This document shows, piece after piece, positions 12,486 to 20,452 of a stretch of 20,507 bases of DNA; position 1 is the stretch's first letter; every line of letters starts with the position of its first letter. The stretch comes from a virus. The stretch covers positions 1 through 20,507 of the IMG/VR virus record IMGVR_UViG_3300031841_003833; one strand, written 5' to 3'. Under the pieces are notes generated by a model that had not been told where the DNA came from, ran no database searches, and worked only from the letters and a program-made list of their open reading frames with translations. The translations under genes were made by a program, and so were the position numbers.

Positions 12486-12799
12486 TCTTCCTCCAATATA
12501 TCAAATATGTTTTCAATCTCATCTTGATCGAGTGCAAATTTTTGAATTGTCTGCTTTTTCGTCTCGTTCATTTTTGAAATCTTTTTCATTTTCTTTTTGC
12601 TCTGCACATTCTTGCGCTCTTTCATTTCTTCAATAAACTTAACAATGTTTTCATTCTGCGAAACATATGCAGCCACCACTTCACGGAAAAACGCACTTTG
12701 AGTTAGCCCATCGTAATGCAACCTTATCTTTAGCTCTGCATGATTCTTCTCTGAGTCATAGAAAACTATCTTTTTACCTGCTTCGCCATAAACACTCAT
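12470..12799 (-). CDS. Possible ribbon-helix-helix DNA-binding protein with acidic C-terminus
   Basis: The protein has 109 residues. Residues 8-50 look like a ribbon-helix-helix fold: a strand ending in AELKIRLHYDG, then LTQSAFFREVVAAYVSQNENIVKFIEE, as in CopG/Arc-type regulators. A lysine-rich linker follows (QSKKKMKKISKMNETKKQ), then a hydrophobic/acidic tail DQDEIENIFDILEEECPDL. Such a tail could contact RNA polymerase or a clamp, as in phage late co-activators, but this is guesswork. The gene overlaps the enzyme gene upstream by 4 bases (ATGA) and the mini sigma gene downstream by 16, so it and the sigma-like protein are likely made together. Confidence 0.72.
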   Translation of the reverse strand: MSVYGEAGKKIVFYDSEKNHAELKIRLHYDGLTQSAFFREVVAAYVSQNENIVKFIEEMKERKNVQSKKKMKKISKMNETKKQTIQKFALDQDEIENIFDILEEECPDL

Positions 12800-13809
12800 T
12801 TGTTCCTCATTAGAATGTGAGTGAAACTCTCTGCTTGACCTGCTGTTGTCTGCTGAACGAACCGAGCCTTGGCTTGTAGATCGTTGATTGTTCTAGCACC
12901 TGAGTAAGACATACCACTTTGGATACCGCCTTTGAGGTCAGCCAAGATTGTATTCACATCGCCTTTGTATGGTATTGTGGTAGAGATGCCTTCTGGTGTG
13001 GAGGTCTTGCCTCGCCAATTAACTTGGGCTTCGCTTGATGCCATCCCACGATAGACTTTATATTTTTTGTTACCTGCGTCAAAAACCTGTCCCGGTGATT
13101 GGTCTGTACCAGCCAGCATTGAGCCAAGCATAACAAAGTCAGCACCAGCAGCCAGAGCCTTTACAATGTCTCCGCTAGTTTTCATACCACCGTCAGCAAT
13201 GATTGGGATAGGACAGCCAGCATCAACGCAGTCCATAACTGATTGGAATGTTGGAACGCCGTGTCCGCTTACCAATCTCGTAGAGCAGATACTTCCTCCA
13301 CCGACGCCGACCCTTACGCTGTGGGCTCCCCACTCTGCAAGATCACAGGCTCCTTTGCCTGTTGCAACATTACCAGCCATAATGTGGACTGAGTTTCCGA
13401 AGACCTTCCGCAGTTCTCCAAGGGCATTCTTCATCATTGAGTGGTGCCCGTGTGCTACATCAACGCAGAGAACATTTGCACCAGCATCAACAACTGCCTG
13501 TGCTCTTTCCAAGTAATCACCAGTCACACCGATGGCTGCTCCTACATTATCTACCTCTACAACCTTGGCTTGCTTTACCAGTTTGGATTGGTCGTCAATA
13601 CTATTGTAGCGGTGGATAATACCTAACCCTCCGTTCATTTCCATAGCAACCAACATATCAAGTTCGGTTACTGTATCCATAGGACTGGAAATAATAGGCA
13701 GGTCTAGTCCAATGTCTCCCAAACTATTCTTGGTTGATAGGACTGTCCTACTTTCTATGTCTGAATACTGGGGAACCAGCAAGACATCATCAAAACTCAA
13801 ACTAGCCAT
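12796..13809 (-). CDS. GMP reductase / IMP dehydrogenase family enzyme
   Basis: The 337-residue TIM-barrel enzyme lacks the CBS pair of most IMP dehydrogenases, matching GMP reductase in length. Seen motifs: LSFDDVLLVPQYSDI at the start, SSPMDTVTE, GGLGIIHRY, VLCVDVAHGH, the catalytic loop GVGGGSICSTRLV (nucleophile Cys175, Thr177), PIIADGGMKTSGDIVKALAAGAD, FVMLGSMLAGTDQSPG and YRGMASSEAQ. The IMP dehydrogenase flap Arg-Tyr dyad (DRYF) is absent, which favours GMP reductase (GMP to IMP plus ammonia with NADPH), although STPEGISTTIPYKG and SGMSYSGA look more IMP-dehydrogenase-like. The loop has Gly for the usual Pro (GPGS). It would shift purine pools during infection. The ribosome-binding site is AAGGAGGG. 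Confidence 0.92.
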   Translation of the reverse strand: MASLSFDDVLLVPQYSDIESRTVLSTKNSLGDIGLDLPIISSPMDTVTELDMLVAMEMNGGLGIIHRYNSIDDQSKLVKQAKVVEVDNVGAAIGVTGDYLERAQAVVDAGANVLCVDVAHGHHSMMKNALGELRKVFGNSVHIMAGNVATGKGACDLAEWGAHSVRVGVGGGSICSTRLVSGHGVPTFQSVMDCVDAGCPIPIIADGGMKTSGDIVKALAAGADFVMLGSMLAGTDQSPGQVFDAGNKKYKVYRGMASSEAQVNWRGKTSTPEGISTTIPYKGDVNTILADLKGGIQSGMSYSGARTINDLQAKARFVQQTTAGQAESFTHILMRNK

Positions 13810-14193
13810 CTAGCCCTCCTTATTTGCCCAGTATTCTTTCATCCTTTTACTTCTAGATGAAGAACCTTTTTTCTTCGTTGCTCGAATAAGTTCAGCGACT
13901 TTTAGTGCATGCTGCTCCATGACAAAAAAGTTCCCTTCTGAGTCTCCTTCTTGCTGTAAAGCGCAGCCAGCTTCGATCAACTTTTTCTTGATGCCCTTGT
14001 ATGTTGCCGCTGTTGGTCTCTCAACTGTAACACCTATTCTGCCATCGTCAGTTCCAGTCCACCAGAGATGATCGCCTGAAAACTTTCTAATTCTGGATGG
14101 GCTGATTGGATTTCCGCAGTCATCTAAAACATACCTGATTCTGTTGTCTTCACAGAACTTTTTATAAACGTTTTTACTTTTCCTTTCGCTCAC
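13810..14193 (-). CDS. Unknown basic phage protein, GTG start
   Basis: The 127-residue protein is basic at both ends (SERKSKNVYKKF; KKKGSSSRSKRMKEYW) with a small folded middle: HLWWTGTDDGRIGVTVERPT, AATYKGIKKKLIEAGC, EGNFFVME. The Trp-Trp-Thr-Gly and GIG(V/I)TVER pattern suggests a compact alpha/beta fold that I cannot name. The start is a GTG at 14193 preceded by AGGAG; it overlaps the zinc-ribbon gene by 20 bases and abuts the enzyme gene downstream (stop next to its ATG). Confidence 0.72.
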   Translation of the reverse strand: MSERKSKNVYKKFCEDNRIRYVLDDCGNPISPSRIRKFSGDHLWWTGTDDGRIGVTVERPTAATYKGIKKKLIEAGCALQQEGDSEGNFFVMEQHALKVAELIRATKKKGSSSRSKRMKEYWANKEG

Positions 14194-14449
14194 TTAGATT
14201 CTCCTGAAATTCTTTTACCATTTCATTGCCTCGCTGCCAGCAAGGTGGGCAATATAGATTGACTTGCTTAGATTCGTTTCTAACAATGACATACCAAGAT
14301 TTTACCATTTCCTTGTCTGCCTTGTCAAAAGGTTTTTGACACACCAAGCATTCGCTGCCGATCTTACCGAACATAGCTACCTTCGATGCCATTTCCTTTT
14401 GAGAGTCTAACTCTTTTTTTCTACCTATTTTTTTAGTTAGCTTGCCCAT
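14174..14449 (-). CDS. Small zinc-ribbon protein
   Basis: The 91-residue protein begins with a lysine-rich stretch and carries two CxxC knuckles: CLVCQKPFDKADKE (about 34-47) and YCPPCW (about 66-71), spaced about 30 residues with a SWYVIVRNE beta segment between. This is a classic four-cysteine zinc ribbon, probably for protein or nucleic-acid contact. Similar short proteins occur in marine T4-like phages, without known function. The ATG overlaps the dUTPase stop (TAATG). Confidence 0.8.
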   Translation of the reverse strand: MGKLTKKIGRKKELDSQKEMASKVAMFGKIGSECLVCQKPFDKADKEMVKSWYVIVRNESKQVNLYCPPCWQRGNEMVKEFQENLSERKEK

Positions 14450-14919
14450 TAGCGGTCACCCGTAGACCCAAAGCCGCCTTCGCCTCTGGTAGAACCACCA
14501 TTCAAATCATCTTCAGTTGCTTCCTCAATACCACAATGAACAACTGGGACGAGGACGGCTTGAGCGATCTTATCTCCAGCTTTGATTACTTGTGTCTCAC
14601 ATCCAATATTATGCAGGTTAACATAGATCTCGCCATCATAGCCGGGGTCAACAACACAGGCACCTACAACTAGTTGTCGCTTAGATGCAATGCCAGACTT
14701 GTTCTTGATCTCCAACATGTACCCTTCTGGAATGTGCGTCTTTAGTCCCGTGGACAATAGATTGCTTGAGTTGGCAGACAACCAATATTCTCCATTGTCT
14801 TCCATGCAAACCCCTCGCCCTCCGTTGGGACAATAGAACAAATCCATACCAGCATCTGTCTTGTGTGCTCTCACTGGTAGTTTTGCCTCTGGTCTAATTT
14901 TATAAAATTTTAGATTCAT
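14449..14919 (-). CDS. dut: dUTP pyrophosphatase (trimeric dUTPase)
   Basis: I place the start at the ATG at 14919 because AGGAGGT lies directly before it; the longer frame from 14943 has no such site. The 156-residue protein shows all five dUTPase motifs: KTDAGMDLFYCP (I), EIKNKSGIASK (II), VVDPGYDGEIYVNL with the catalytic Asp (III), GDKIAQAVLVP (IV) and the C-terminal STRGEGGFGSTG (V). It hydrolyses dUTP to dUMP and pyrophosphate, limiting uracil in phage DNA. A 14-residue insertion between motifs I and II (GGRGVCMEDNGEYW) is slightly longer than usual. It follows dnaE by 26 bases and is likely co-transcribed. Confidence 0.96.
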   Translation of the reverse strand: MNLKFYKIRPEAKLPVRAHKTDAGMDLFYCPNGGRGVCMEDNGEYWLSANSSNLLSTGLKTHIPEGYMLEIKNKSGIASKRQLVVGACVVDPGYDGEIYVNLHNIGCETQVIKAGDKIAQAVLVPVVHCGIEEATEDDLNGGSTRGEGGFGSTGDR

Positions 14920-14945
14920 AGTACCTCCTATTTTAACACTCATCT

Positions 14946-17900
14946 TTACCCCAAAAGTCTAAAGTTTCTGCTGATTGATCGGGTGCTAAAGCCCCATTGC
15001 TCATCATATTCCAACCTACCCATATAAGGGCGATTGACAGCTATTTTGTCTTTCTTTGAACTTACACCCCAACATTTTATTGTTGTCAGAACATTGTTTG
15101 AATCAATCACCTCCAATATATAATACTCTTTGCCATTTTTGGTTCTTTTGATGTTTACTTTTCTAGGAATAAACCATGCAGCACCCAAATCGACATCAAA
15201 TTCTGAGATTGGTGGGATGTGCAGTTCAGATAGTCGGTTCATCACGTCATCATCAATCACCAAGCTTATGGGAAACGCTCCTGTCAAACTGGATAAGTGC
15301 TCGATCTTTTCGTAGTTAGTAAAGTCGCCCTCATCTTTATACTTTTCTATGTTCTCCATTAAGTTCTTCTCTTTCCGAGGGCGCATGACAGCAACTGCAC
15401 TCCAGAAATGCTTTTCTCCTGAGAATCTGTCGTCCATCAAGCATTTCAAAGCACCAGCCCTGCATAACACATCAAGCGCTTTTTTATTCAGCTTAGAGTA
15501 TACCATCTCCTCGTTGAACAAGAAGTCTTCAATTTTATCAAAGGGGCGATTTTCTAAAATCTGTTCCATCGCAGCATCACCAAGACCCTTGATAGAAGTA
15601 AGCGGTTGAATTAGTGTTTTGCCGTCCTCACTAATTTCCCACACCTGACCAGACCTATTCACATCTAGTGCTGCAACTTTGAATCCAAATTGCTTGGCAA
15701 TCGCAATAGCTTTTTCTTTTCTTGCCTCTGGCTCTTTGTCCAAAAATGCAGCCATCCATTCTGCTGGATAATAATTGAGCAGCCAAGCACACTGATAAGA
15801 CAGAACTGAATACGAGACGGCGTGTGATTTGTTAAAACCATACCCTGAGAAATACTCGAAAGTCTGCCAAAGCTCTTGTGCCTTTCCTTTAGTTAGCCCT
15901 TTTTTGACACAACCTGAAACAAACTTCTTGTAAATCTTATCTTTCTTTTGCTGCGTTTTGCCTGTTCCTTTTTTAGTCAACAGCTTCCGCAAAGCATTGC
16001 CCTCGTCCAATGATAAGCCATCACCCAGCTTGTGTGCGAGAAGTGCGATCTGTTCTTGAAAAATCAAGAATCCATATGTTTCTTCTGTGACTTCCTTCAC
16101 AATATCGTTTACATATTCAACTTCTTCAGGCTTCCTCATTGCCTTGACATACATTTTGTCTACTTTAGCACTGAGTGGTCCCGGACGATAAATACTGGTA
16201 ATAGCAGCAATATCAATGATGCTCTTTGGCTTTGCCTTCTTACAAAAGTCCTGCGCTCCGCCTTCCGTGAACTGAAAGATACCAGCCCACTTGCCTTTAT
16301 GAAAGACGTTTTTGTACACCTTCTGGTCGTTCAAGTCAATCGTCTCAGGGTGGAGCTTCGTATCATAGTATTCTTTGACATCATCAAACGTCGGCTTCTC
16401 GATGCCATGATGTCTTTTTAGAATATGTCTAATCGCACCCTCCATCATTCTCAATGAAGCAAGTCCCAAGATATCAAACTTAATAAAGCCCATTGGCTCC
16501 AGATGTCTTACATTTTGCCCTTCGGACCATGGTGTCTGTACAACGCCACCACTGTTTATAAGTGGCATATACTTATCCAAATCTTCTCCGATGACGACAC
16601 CACCAGCATGACGACTAATGGACCTTGGCTGTCCAAAAATAACATCAATATGACTAGCGATATGAGGATATTTGTTCAAGAAATTCTTCAGTGACTCCGA
16701 ATATTCCTTTAGTTCCTCAAAGGTTGGCGTATAAACACCAGCCTTGATGCCATGCGCCTTCTTTGCAAGGGGTGTTGCTTCTTTGAGCATCTTTGATGTA
16801 ACCGGATTGACCTCGGTAAAGGGCACACCGTAAAACTTTGAGATGTCCTTGACTAGGGAGCGCAACTGTAGCGTGTTAAAATTTGAAATGGGCACTACCG
16901 TGTTCTGACCCCAGTCATCAATAAGCATCTCCTTCAATTCCATGGGGTCCGATACGTCATAATCAATATCAGGATAGTCAGTTTGATCTTTGGTCATAAA
17001 CCTCTCAAACTGTAACTTATACTTAATAGGGTCGATCTGAGTAATGCCCAAAGCGTATGCAACAAGAGACCCAGCAGCAGAGCCACGCCCTGAGCCGACA
17101 AGCTGACAGTCAGTCGCTTTATCTGCAATACTTTTCATTGTCAGAAAATACTCGCTGAATCCCCTCTTGTTGATTACATCCATCTCCAAAGCGAGCCTAG
17201 ATGAATACTCCTTGTTCATCAAGCCAAGCTTTACAAGACCATCCTCGCTGAACTTTTGTAGGGCTTCCGATGCTGACTGCTTATCCGGCACAACAAAGCT
17301 TGGCAAGCGAACCGTATTGTCGGGCATGAACTTTTCAATTCTATTATGTGCGATTTCATGAGTCCGAAGAATAGACTCTTCAATCATTTTGTCGTTGTAA
17401 GATGCACCCACCTTTTCTGAATAATATTTATACGCCTCCCACATCTCGTCGCCATTCTTTGGATAGAGTTCATAACCAATATCCTCCACATTTTCTGGCA
17501 ATTCAGACGACAAGTAATCGGGACGTGTCTTGCCACCTAGCCAGCCGAGGCGTTTATAAAGCTCTCTATCCCTCCACGCCTCTTTAGTTGGATAGTGACT
17601 ATCAGCCGTTGAAATAAGCTGGATGCCGTATTCGTGATGCAATTGAATGATGTATTGGTTTAATTCGTGCTGTTCTGGCGCACTGTTCCACTGTAACTCC
17701 CCATACCATCTGTCTCCAAAGATGTCAATCATTTTTTCTGTTGTTCGGCGCATGCTTTGTATCACAGCGTCTTTGCCGTTCTCTCTATTATCCCAGTAAT
17801 TACCAGCATAAATACCGCCGAGGCAAGCAGATGCAGCGATGACCCCCTCGTTATATTGACTGAGCAAGTCATAATCCATTCGAGGATATCGGTAAAAGTT

Positions 17901-18356
17901 GTCATTTTTATAAGAATCAGATACCATCTTGAAGATGTTATTGAGACCGGTTTGGTTCTGAGCCAAAAGAATAAGGTGGTTTCTCTTGTTCAATTTACTT
18001 TTCTTGCTCTTAGACGCACCCTCATTTTCAATAACGAGCCCACTGGAGGAGTCGGACTTCTTCTTGGAGCCCTTTTCCTTGTCCATCTCTTTTCTCCAGT
18101 CTTTGACTGAAGGGATAAAATAAGCCTCGACCCCAAAGATTGGCTTGAAGTTTTTACCCTCCTCCATCATCTTCTTTGCGTGTGCAACCTGATAGCTAAG
18201 ACCATTCATATTCCCATGATCGGTTAATGCTAGGGCGTCCATTCCGTTTTCAAATGCACTATCCATGTGCTCACCGGGGAATCCGAGTCCGTCAAAAAAA
18301 GAACCCGCAACTGAGTGTGCGTGGAGACCTACAAATGGAATATCACTCTTCTTCAA
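14946..18356 (-). CDS. dnaE: DNA polymerase III alpha subunit (DnaE-type, C-family replicase)
   Basis: At 1136 residues it is the usual DnaE length, with no intein or PolC-type exonuclease insert. The N-terminal PHP domain keeps its metal ligands: GLHAHS (His12, His14), LTDHGN (Asp46, His47), GVEAYF (Glu77), RNHLIL (His127), ACLGG and STADSHYP (Asp252, His254). The palm follows: GSGRGSAAGSLVAYALGITQ (421-440), PDIDYD (catalytic Asp463, Asp465) and GFIKFDILGLASLRMM (Asp628). Fingers and helix-hairpin-helix segments (SIKGLGDAAMEQIL) and an OB-like C-terminus are present. It is the phage replicase; the intact PHP site suggests proofreading by this domain. The start is a TTG at 18356 with AGGAG eight bases upstream, overlapping the nucleotidyltransferase end by 14 bases. 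Confidence 0.98.
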   Translation of the reverse strand: MKKSDIPFVGLHAHSVAGSFFDGLGFPGEHMDSAFENGMDALALTDHGNMNGLSYQVAHAKKMMEEGKNFKPIFGVEAYFIPSVKDWRKEMDKEKGSKKKSDSSSGLVIENEGASKSKKSKLNKRNHLILLAQNQTGLNNIFKMVSDSYKNDNFYRYPRMDYDLLSQYNEGVIAASACLGGIYAGNYWDNRENGKDAVIQSMRRTTEKMIDIFGDRWYGELQWNSAPEQHELNQYIIQLHHEYGIQLISTADSHYPTKEAWRDRELYKRLGWLGGKTRPDYLSSELPENVEDIGYELYPKNGDEMWEAYKYYSEKVGASYNDKMIEESILRTHEIAHNRIEKFMPDNTVRLPSFVVPDKQSASEALQKFSEDGLVKLGLMNKEYSSRLALEMDVINKRGFSEYFLTMKSIADKATDCQLVGSGRGSAAGSLVAYALGITQIDPIKYKLQFERFMTKDQTDYPDIDYDVSDPMELKEMLIDDWGQNTVVPISNFNTLQLRSLVKDISKFYGVPFTEVNPVTSKMLKEATPLAKKAHGIKAGVYTPTFEELKEYSESLKNFLNKYPHIASHIDVIFGQPRSISRHAGGVVIGEDLDKYMPLINSGGVVQTPWSEGQNVRHLEPMGFIKFDILGLASLRMMEGAIRHILKRHHGIEKPTFDDVKEYYDTKLHPETIDLNDQKVYKNVFHKGKWAGIFQFTEGGAQDFCKKAKPKSIIDIAAITSIYRPGPLSAKVDKMYVKAMRKPEEVEYVNDIVKEVTEETYGFLIFQEQIALLAHKLGDGLSLDEGNALRKLLTKKGTGKTQQKKDKIYKKFVSGCVKKGLTKGKAQELWQTFEYFSGYGFNKSHAVSYSVLSYQCAWLLNYYPAEWMAAFLDKEPEARKEKAIAIAKQFGFKVAALDVNRSGQVWEISEDGKTLIQPLTSIKGLGDAAMEQILENRPFDKIEDFLFNEEMVYSKLNKKALDVLCRAGALKCLMDDRFSGEKHFWSAVAVMRPRKEKNLMENIEKYKDEGDFTNYEKIEHLSSLTGAFPISLVIDDDVMNRLSELHIPPISEFDVDLGAAWFIPRKVNIKRTKNGKEYYILEVIDSNNVLTTIKCWGVSSKKDKIAVNRPYMGRLEYDEQWGFSTRSISRNFRLLG

Positions 18357-19218
18357 TACTTTCTCCTATCTTGTTCCACTGTCTGCTAGAAAGAATCAGC
18401 TTGTCCGGTTTTTCTAATTCTCTATCAGACCCTAAATAATTCTTTAGACCCTGCCAAGAGTCTATGTTGTCATACCGTGGTAGTTCAACTACTTTTGCTT
18501 CAGCCATTTTAGCAGATCCAAAAACTGTGTCAAGATTAAAGTGAACGGCGCTCCATCTTTTTTCAAAAGGTAGCATGGCTTCATCTCCAAACTTGGCACC
18601 AGCCGGTCTATATCCTGTACCCTGCTCTGTTATGACTCGTTTGTATTCTTTATATTCTTCACTGTCAAAAGTGAAACCCAAATATTCACCGTCTGCCACA
18701 GTCTTTCCGTCGTTAGATAAAAAGAATGACTTATCGCTTGAAATGTCCGGTCTGTGCTCTCTGAGCATAGAGGGGTCATATACGCCATATGGAAAAGCCG
18801 TATAATATCTAGAAGGTACAACCCATTTGCTTATTTTATTGCTGACGTGGTATGAGGTTAGCGCACCATAAAGCACACTAAAAGCTAGACAATCTCTTTT
18901 TCCAAGATCTTTTGGATGTATAGGAACATAGTATATGGGTATTTTTCTTCTTGATTCGGATGGATATTTGTTTAGCCTTCCCAAAGAAACAGGGTCAATT
19001 ATATATTCTCCTAGCCTGCTTCTAATCAAAGGTTGCATGTCGTCATTGCAAACAAGCCAAATAGTTTCGCATCCAGCCCAAGCACACTCCAGCACCGCTC
19101 TTTCTACTGCTAGGTAGTTTGCGCCTATTGGTTGCAAACAGTCGTGCCATGGAAAATTAAAGTCAAGCTTTTTTCCTGCTACTGGAACAATTCCTGCTAA
19201 ATGGAATGGGGATCTTAT
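18343..19218 (-). CDS. Putative nucleotidyltransferase, apparent AUA start
   Basis: The frame is open well upstream of its first standard start (TTG at 19137). That upstream part is clearly protein-like: SPFHLAGIVPVAGKKLDFNF followed by PWHDCL. The strong ribosome-binding site GGGAGG lies six bases before an ATA at 19218, overlapping the previous stop, and no ATG, GTG or TTG occurs between. I therefore annotate an AUA start and 291 residues. The sequence looks like a sugar-phosphate nucleotidyltransferase fold: a short N-terminal strand, NYLAVERAVLECAWAGCETI followed by WLVCNDD, then MQPLIRSRLGE, and GKRDCLAFSVLYGAL. The usual G-x-G-T-R-L glycine loop is not evident. A later domain (about residues 150-290) is unassigned. 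The fold call is moderate. Confidence 0.72.
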   Translation of the reverse strand: MRSPFHLAGIVPVAGKKLDFNFPWHDCLQPIGANYLAVERAVLECAWAGCETIWLVCNDDMQPLIRSRLGEYIIDPVSLGRLNKYPSESRRKIPIYYVPIHPKDLGKRDCLAFSVLYGALTSYHVSNKISKWVVPSRYYTAFPYGVYDPSMLREHRPDISSDKSFFLSNDGKTVADGEYLGFTFDSEEYKEYKRVITEQGTGYRPAGAKFGDEAMLPFEKRWSAVHFNLDTVFGSAKMAEAKVVELPRYDNIDSWQGLKNYLGSDRELEKPDKLILSSRQWNKIGESIEEE

Positions 19219-19652
19219 TGCCCACCTCCCATCATAGATGCGCCGCCTTCTGCGCCGCCTCCCATTTGTTCCATCATTTTTTCAAGCATTTTCAAGATGA
19301 TCATCATAATCAACATCTTCATAATCTTTTCAAGGTCCATTTCATTTCCCTGACCCATCTGACCCATTTCAGATCCACCACCTATTTGAAGGCTTTGCTC
19401 TGAACTCATATTCTGAAATGAACTAACTTCGTTTGTTATGTTAATGTTGATTGAGTTAGAGTCTCCACCACCTTCTGGTGAGCCTCCCATCTCAACTCCC
19501 TTGTTATTTTCACTACCTACTGCTGCTCCTCCGCTAGACGGAGTAACTCGTTGAGTAGACACTGGTGCTGCGGATGCTCCACCGCTACCACCAGAACCTA
19601 TTGATCCTGCGCTAGACACGGTTCTGCCCCTCCTTGAAGATGATACCATCAT
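19215..19652 (-). CDS. Low-complexity Gly/Ser/Met-rich protein
   Basis: The 145-residue protein is unlike its neighbours. Residues 1-65 are Ser/Gly/Ala-rich and probably disordered; a polar beta-like patch follows (SININITNEVSSF), then Gly/Met, and a hydrophobic methionine-rich helix at about 105-130 (MDLEKIMKMLIMMIILKMLE, KMMEQM; nine Met in 26 residues). It ends with GGGAEGGASMMGGGQ. The hydrophobic helix is long enough to insert in a membrane or to oligomerise as an amphipathic helix. I do not recognise it. It overlaps the upstream gene by 4 bases (ATGA) and its stop overlaps the AUA-start gene. Confidence 0.75.
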   Translation of the reverse strand: MMVSSSRRGRTVSSAGSIGSGGSGGASAAPVSTQRVTPSSGGAAVGSENNKGVEMGGSPEGGGDSNSININITNEVSSFQNMSSEQSLQIGGGSEMGQMGQGNEMDLEKIMKMLIMMIILKMLEKMMEQMGGGAEGGASMMGGGQ

Positions 19653-20452
19653 GCACCACCTCCAATATAATTATGGAGCTTGTGGATATATTTATTGATG
19701 CTAACTTGCAAATCTTGATTCTGGAAGGATAAAAAATCAGTGTCTTTGTATGCGTCCATGTGAATCTTTTTTATTTGCCTTCTGTCAGACTCCAGCTTTA
19801 TGCTGTAGTATTTATATTTTTCCGGGTCGCTAACGTCTCTGCCATTTCTTGGACCTTTGATTCCATATTGTTTCATTATGTCCTTTGTTTTATACAGTGT
19901 CATAAGAGTAGAGTATGAGTGATCTTTTATTTGTTCATCTGTAAGATACGATATTGCAACTAAGTCTTTATAATCATGATCTCCATCGATCCGAGGCGAT
20001 TTATAAAAAACTATCTCATTAACAAAATCATCTCCGGTTTCAATCGTGTGGTATTCATGGGTCATACCAGCACGAACATTTATCCAATCTAAAATCATTT
20101 TTTTTGGATTTTTTTCAGTCAATTTTGGTAATGGTAAACCTTCAACGTTCTCATCGTCAAAAACAAAAACTTTCTCACACTCAACTTCTACCATTCTTTC
20201 TCTTTTTGTGTAGACTTTTAGCTTTTTTTCATCTTCTAGTATCCTAATTGAAGTGACCTTATCTGAAAATGGGATCTTTCCAGCCATTGAAAGCAGAAAA
20301 ACTAAATGGTTCCAATCTTTTGTTTCCTTTTGTTCAAATATTTCAGGAAGTGAGACCTTATTGAGAATCAGAGAGCAATCGTTTTTAGAAGCAAAAAGAA
20401 CCGACTCTAAAGAAGAGCCTATTACAATTCTTTGCATGTTTATCGTCTTCAT
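19649..20452 (-). CDS. Unknown protein, 267 residues
   Basis: The N-terminus (QRIVIGSSLESVLFASKNDC, then SLILNK) resembles the first strand, glycine turn and helix of a nucleotide-binding Rossmann-like domain, but the GxGxxG motif is incomplete (IGSSLES). Basic/aromatic segments follow (KKLKVYTKRERMVEVE), a DWINVRAGMTHEYHTIE segment and KSPRIDGDHDYKDLVAISYL. The C-terminal part is charged and helical. An FAD- or NAD-type fold is possible but unproven. The ATG at 20452 overlaps the upstream stop (ATGA); a stop codon lies immediately upstream in frame. Confidence 0.7.
   Translation of the reverse strand: MKTINMQRIVIGSSLESVLFASKNDCSLILNKVSLPEIFEQKETKDWNHLVFLLSMAGKIPFSDKVTSIRILEDEKKLKVYTKRERMVEVECEKVFVFDDENVEGLPLPKLTEKNPKKMILDWINVRAGMTHEYHTIETGDDFVNEIVFYKSPRIDGDHDYKDLVAISYLTDEQIKDHSYSTLMTLYKTKDIMKQYGIKGPRNGRDVSDPEKYKYYSIKLESDRRQIKKIHMDAYKDTDFLSFQNQDLQVSINKYIHKLHNYIGGGA

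Noticed and set aside
13067-13516. Plus-strand frame opposite the GuaB/GuaC-family gene
   Set aside because: The opposite strand encodes a clear enzyme with all its motifs; this is a shadow frame.
14920-14943. ATG at 14943 as dUTPase start
   Set aside because: The ATG at 14919 has AGGAGGT directly upstream, and the extra eight residues are not part of the dUTPase fold.
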